Source: Bradyrhizobium cenepequi
GTDB lineage: Bacteria > Pseudomonadota > Alphaproteobacteria > Rhizobiales > Xanthobacteraceae
Assembly (NCBI RefSeq): GCF_020329485.1
Contig: NZ_JAGKJI010000001.1
Location: 434,001-498,000, forward strand
Length of the DNA: 64,000 bases
Direction: 5' to 3'
Positions 61,641 through 64,000 of the stretch are shown in pieces (the stretch's first letter is position 1; every line of letters begins with the position of its first letter). Position numbers and translations under genes: made by a program. Under the pieces are notes generated by a model, which was not told the origin of the DNA, searched no databases, and saw nothing but the letters and a program-made list of their open reading frames with translations.

Positions 61641-62942
61641 CTAAGCGCGCCTGGATCGCGTCAGGGAAACCACGTTGGACGGGGCCGGGCCGGAAGGCGT
61701 CCCCCGGTCCGGAGACAAGCCCACGATTTCCGCGATGTGCTCGGAGAGCCGGAGCAGGGCGTCCGCGCGCTTCTCCTTGAACTTCGACCGGATGTAAATC
61801 CGCTTAACTCCGGGAAGCGCGTGCCCGATGGTGACTTCGCCCACTTGCATATCCACGCCGATATCTTCCATCCGAGTGCGAGCAGTGCGCCGCAGATCGT
61901 GCAGCGTCCATTTGTCTTTGAATGGCCGAGGTAGAAGCGCCTCGAGTTCGGCTTTGCGCTGGGAGAACGAATTGAATGGCTTATGCTCGCCGTTATGCTC
62001 GATACCGAAGACGTAGGGGTTGCCTTTGATCCGCGGCAACGACTCTAGGATTTTGAGCGCAAGGGGTGGTAGGCGTAGAATTTGGCCTGTCCCCTTGGCT
62101 CCCTCTTCCTCGCGAATGTGCCAAGTGCCGCCCATGATCTCATCCCATCGGGCCGTTGCAAGGCACTGCCGGCGCTGGGCGGTTAACAGGAGCAGACGAA
62201 CAAGGCCGCCATAGAGCCCGCCCATCTGCTCAGCGGCCCGCCAGACCATGCGGAGTTCGTCATCATCAAGGACGCGATAGTCCCTCGTTCGCTTTTTCTT
62301 GCCGCGCCGCTTCGATTGATAACGGATTGAGGACTCGTAACCTTCGCACAGTCCTTCATCTTCGACCCAAAACAAGAGTGTTCTTACCAAACCGAAGACA
62401 ATATCGGCTTGCCGGTTCCCGTGTTCGGTGCGCATAGAGAGGCGCAACCCTGCGGCGTCGCTCTTCTTGAGATCGAGGAACCGTTTTTTGCCGAGTTTGG
62501 GGATGACATAGCGGCGGTAGCAGCGTGTGACCTCGTCTTTGGTCCGGAAAGTCGAGACCACCTCCTTGATGTAGCGCTCGATCACCTGTTCCATGGTCGC
62601 TGTGTGCCACCATGCTTCTTCGTCCGACTTGGGCTCGTTCGAACCCGGCTCCGGCTCGGCTGGTTTGAACAGTTTCGCGGCTTTCCGCGCCGCCTCAACG
62701 CTGAATTCTTTAGGGTCCCATCGGCCAAGCTTGTAGGTACGCTTCTTTTCGCCCTTGTTCCCGTAGCGGACGCGGAACGTCCGTGCGCCTCCGTATGACA
62801 TCCGGAGAATGAGGTCGGGAAACCCAGTATCGAACCAATCTTCCTGGGGGAGGGTCTGCTTGTGCCGAGCGATCCACGTGTCGCTGAAGCGTTGTTTGCG
62901 TCTCTCCTTCGGTCTCCTGCCGTTCGATGTCTCTTCACTCAC
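61641..62942 (-). CDS. int: Tyrosine site-specific integrase
   Basis: 433 residues. An N-terminal arm-binding/DUF4102-like region (FPDLILRMSYGGARTFRVRY; YKLGRWDPKEFSVEAARKAA) and a core-binding domain (ATMEQVIERYIKEVVSTFRT) precede the catalytic domain. Catalytic residues show in LLTAQRRQCLATARW (Arg), LHDLRRTARTRM (His-x-x-Arg), GHALPG (His) and VKRIYIR (Tyr). It should recombine the element at tRNA-His. It lies about 190 bases inside the right attachment repeat and is transcribed away from it. Confidence 0.94.
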   Translation of the reverse strand: MSEETSNGRRPKERRKQRFSDTWIARHKQTLPQEDWFDTGFPDLILRMSYGGARTFRVRYGNKGEKKRTYKLGRWDPKEFSVEAARKAAKLFKPAEPEPGSNEPKSDEEAWWHTATMEQVIERYIKEVVSTFRTKDEVTRCYRRYVIPKLGKKRFLDLKKSDAAGLRLSMRTEHGNRQADIVFGLVRTLLFWVEDEGLCEGYESSIRYQSKRRGKKKRTRDYRVLDDDELRMVWRAAEQMGGLYGGLVRLLLLTAQRRQCLATARWDEIMGGTWHIREEEGAKGTGQILRLPPLALKILESLPRIKGNPYVFGIEHNGEHKPFNSFSQRKAELEALLPRPFKDKWTLHDLRRTARTRMEDIGVDMQVGEVTIGHALPGVKRIYIRSKFKEKRADALLRLSEHIAEIVGLSPDRGTPSGPAPSNVVSLTRSRRA

Positions 62943-62962
62943 GACGCGCCCCTGAAATCAGT

Positions 62963-62986
62963 TTTGGGTACCTTTTGGGTAGCGAT
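62963..62986 (+). promoter_or_regulatory. Putative right arm-type integrase sites
   Basis: TTTGGGTACC (62963-62972) and TTTGGGTAGCGAT (62974-62986) stand in tandem upstream of the integrase start. The second is identical, in the same orientation, to 51064-51076 at the left end. Confidence 0.6.
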
Positions 62987-63135
62987 CGACAGCAAAGATC
63001 GCTCATCCCGATGAGCCCAAATGATATCAGTTGAAGGGATTTTGGTCTAAATAACTATCTGATTTTACTATAGATTTTGGCGTTGACACCCCGGATGGTT
63101 CTCAATGAATTCCGATGGTGTGATCGAAGACCCTC

Positions 63136-63180
63136 CTGTGGAACAGGAGGTCGGTGGTTCGAGCCCACCCAACTGTACCA
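63136..63180 (+). repeat. Right attachment repeat (displaced tRNA-His 3' end)
   Basis: An exact 45-base copy of 50976-51020 with no 5' half of a tRNA in front. Before it, CTC extends the palindrome of the anticodon stem (CCTCCTG/CAGGAGG). It marks the junction back to chromosomal sequence. Confidence 0.93.
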
Positions 63181-63338
63181 CCTCATCTGTACCACCTCAT
63201 CGAGCCATCATCCCTCCTTGTTCTGGCCATCTTGCTGCTGATGCGATGCCGCGCTTCAGCTGTGATGTTCCCGTCACCGTGTCTTGCCAAGCAAGCAGCC
63301 TTCACCGACTATTTCCGAAAGTGATGGCGAGAGGAACA

Positions 63339-63623
63339 ATGACGATTGCCGGCTCCACCAATTTCAGATTCGGTTTGCTGTTGGCCGCGACGGTGATGGT
63401 CGCGATATGGCCGCGACCGAGCACCGCTTACACGCCCGAGCAGCAGCAGGCTTGCTCGCCAGATGCAATGCGACTCTGCAGCGCGTTCATTCCCGACGTC
63501 GACATGATCACCGCCTGCATGGTCCGCAACAAGGCGCAGCTCTCGCCGCCATGCCGCGCGTTCTTCGGTCCTGATCCGGAGGATCGACGGGAGCGCAGGC
63601 GGCGCGCCAGACCCGAGTACTAG
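63339..63623 (+). CDS. Small secreted protein with four cysteines
   Basis: From ATG 63339 (AGAGGAAC upstream), 94 residues. A Sec signal (FGLLLAATVMVAIWPRPSTA) precedes YTPEQQQACSPDAMRLCSAF and MITACMVRNKAQLSPPCRAF. The C-x7-C...C-x11-C pattern resembles the cysteine-rich repeat proteins common in Bradyrhizobium. It ends with Arg-rich sequence. The function is unknown. The open frame continues upstream into the attachment repeat but that part is not coding. The TAG stop is the first three bases of a repeat. Confidence 0.75.
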   Translation: MTIAGSTNFRFGLLLAATVMVAIWPRPSTAYTPEQQQACSPDAMRLCSAFIPDVDMITACMVRNKAQLSPPCRAFFGPDPEDRRERRRRARPEY

Positions 63624-63704
63624 AGCTTCGGCTCTGATTGAATCAGAAGCGAAGCTCGAGATTCTTGTTTTGACGCGTTTTCTTCACGCGAACCGGTATC
63701 CATC
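63621..63704. repeat. Interspersed repeat family C, copy 2
   Basis: GAGCTTCGGCTCTGATT and the near-complement AATCAGAAGCGAAGCTC form a hairpin, followed by GATTCTTGTTTTGACGCG and TTTTCTTCACGCGAACCGGT as in 20235-20275. The rest of the gap to 63879 shows nothing else apart from the ribosome site at its end. Confidence 0.75.
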
Positions 63705-63879
63705 CGGCATCACGTGCGGGACAGGCGTCGCTCGAAGACGCTCTGAAGCGTCACATCGCGAACCAGCGCGATCTGCGGCGCGAATTCGGATGAGCGTTGT
63801 TTCAAGTCCTCTACGCGCGACAGACTGACGCCTTGCGGCAGTTTCGCTCGTCAACATCTTCTCGCGGGAGGAGAATCCG

Positions 63880-64000
63880 GTGAGCGAACATTACAGAATG
63901 GAAATAGACCGGCACTTCGCCTGGTTCGAAGGCAAGCTGCCGCCGCGGCCCGCCAGATTTGTTGCGTGGCTGCGCAAGCCGTCGTCGCGCTACGCGCGCT
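63880..64000 (+). CDS. Start of an unidentified protein (partial)
   Basis: GTG at 63880 follows GGGAGGAG by seven bases, a strong ribosome site. Forty residues are visible (MSEHYRMEIDRHFAWFEGKL, then PPRPARFVAWLRKPSSRYAR) before the window ends. It may be the cytoplasmic start of a small membrane protein, but the evidence is too short to name it. Confidence 0.6.
   Translation, partial: MSEHYRMEIDRHFAWFEGKLPPRPARFVAWLRKPSSRYAR

Larger units (their letters stand above)
50976..63180. mobile_element. tRNA-His-integrated phage-satellite-like element, 12.2 kb
   Basis: Bounded by identical 45-bp repeats of the tRNA-His 3' half, with a tyrosine integrase just inside the right end. Contents left to right: WD40/membrane two-gene cassette, double-HTH protein, phage-like packaging genes with a large terminase, response regulator, small proteins, possible replication protein, AlpA-like DNA-binding protein and integrase. 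No portal, capsid, tail, lysis or conjugation genes are seen. The size and content suggest a phage satellite or a reduced prophage. Confidence 0.88.

Noticed and set aside
63136-63180. Second tRNA gene
   Set aside because: Only the 3' 45 bases match tRNA-His; there is no D-arm or 5' acceptor strand, so it is an attachment-site remnant.
50944-63180. Integrative conjugative element
   Set aside because: No relaxase, coupling protein or type IV secretion genes; the packaging genes point to a phage-related element instead.
63105-63338. N-terminal extension of the secreted protein through the attachment repeat
   Set aside because: It translates tRNA sequence and would hide the signal peptide; the ATG at 63339 has a good ribosome site.

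Overview
The window looks like chromosome of a Bradyrhizobium-type alphaproteobacterium (Hyphomicrobiales). The evidence is high GC, dense short palindromic intergenic repeats, a DUF1036/DUF1244/GapR (DUF2312) neighbourhood, a three-subunit proton-translocating transhydrogenase, tandem phasins, CtrA-type and Irr-type regulatory motifs, and a tRNA-His lacking the usual G-1:C73 pair. The genus is inferred by eye, not from a database search.

Positions 1-25000 hold mostly core functions: pyruvate kinase, a DUF1036 protein, GapR, two cell-wall enzymes (an M15-type peptidase and an L,D-transpeptidase), a TacA-like sigma-54 response regulator with a perfect CtrA box, oligoendopeptidase F, an AbrB-Doc toxin-antitoxin pair with a palindromic operator, a 50-residue cytochrome aa3 subunit IV, pntAA-pntAB-pntB, a run of inner-membrane ion exchangers, ribosomal protein S21, aquaporin Z, purE-purK and a small diguanylate cyclase. 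Positions 25000-51000 hold a PAS-GGDEF-EAL protein and three ABC transport loci, each missing a part: a polyamine-type system without a binding protein, a sugar-type system without an ATPase, and a ferric-iron system without an ATPase but with two Irr-box-like sites. They also hold an AsmA protein, a succinyl-CoA:3-ketoacid CoA-transferase, a PLP dehydratase divergent from an ArsR-type regulator, a large PdhS/PleC-like histidine kinase and two phasins.

The accessory part is a 12.2 kb integrated element at 50976-63180, inserted in the 3' half of tRNA-His (50944-51020). An exact 45-bp duplication of the tRNA 3' end marks both edges, a 13-bp sequence (TTTGGGTAGCGAT) recurs just inside both ends, and a tyrosine integrase lies at the right end. 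The element carries an AlpA/MerR-like DNA-binding protein, a possible replication initiator and a leftward packaging cluster (candidate small terminase, large terminase and small phage-like proteins), but no portal, capsid or tail genes. It therefore resembles a phage satellite or a stripped prophage. At its left end, in AT-richer DNA, sits a two-gene cassette: a 584-residue helical plus WD40-propeller protein, followed without a gap by a 141-residue membrane protein. It is not a system I recognise, and it is the best candidate here for an undescribed, possibly anti-phage, system.

To the right of the element the chromosome resumes with a small secreted cysteine-containing protein and the start of a further gene cut by the window edge.
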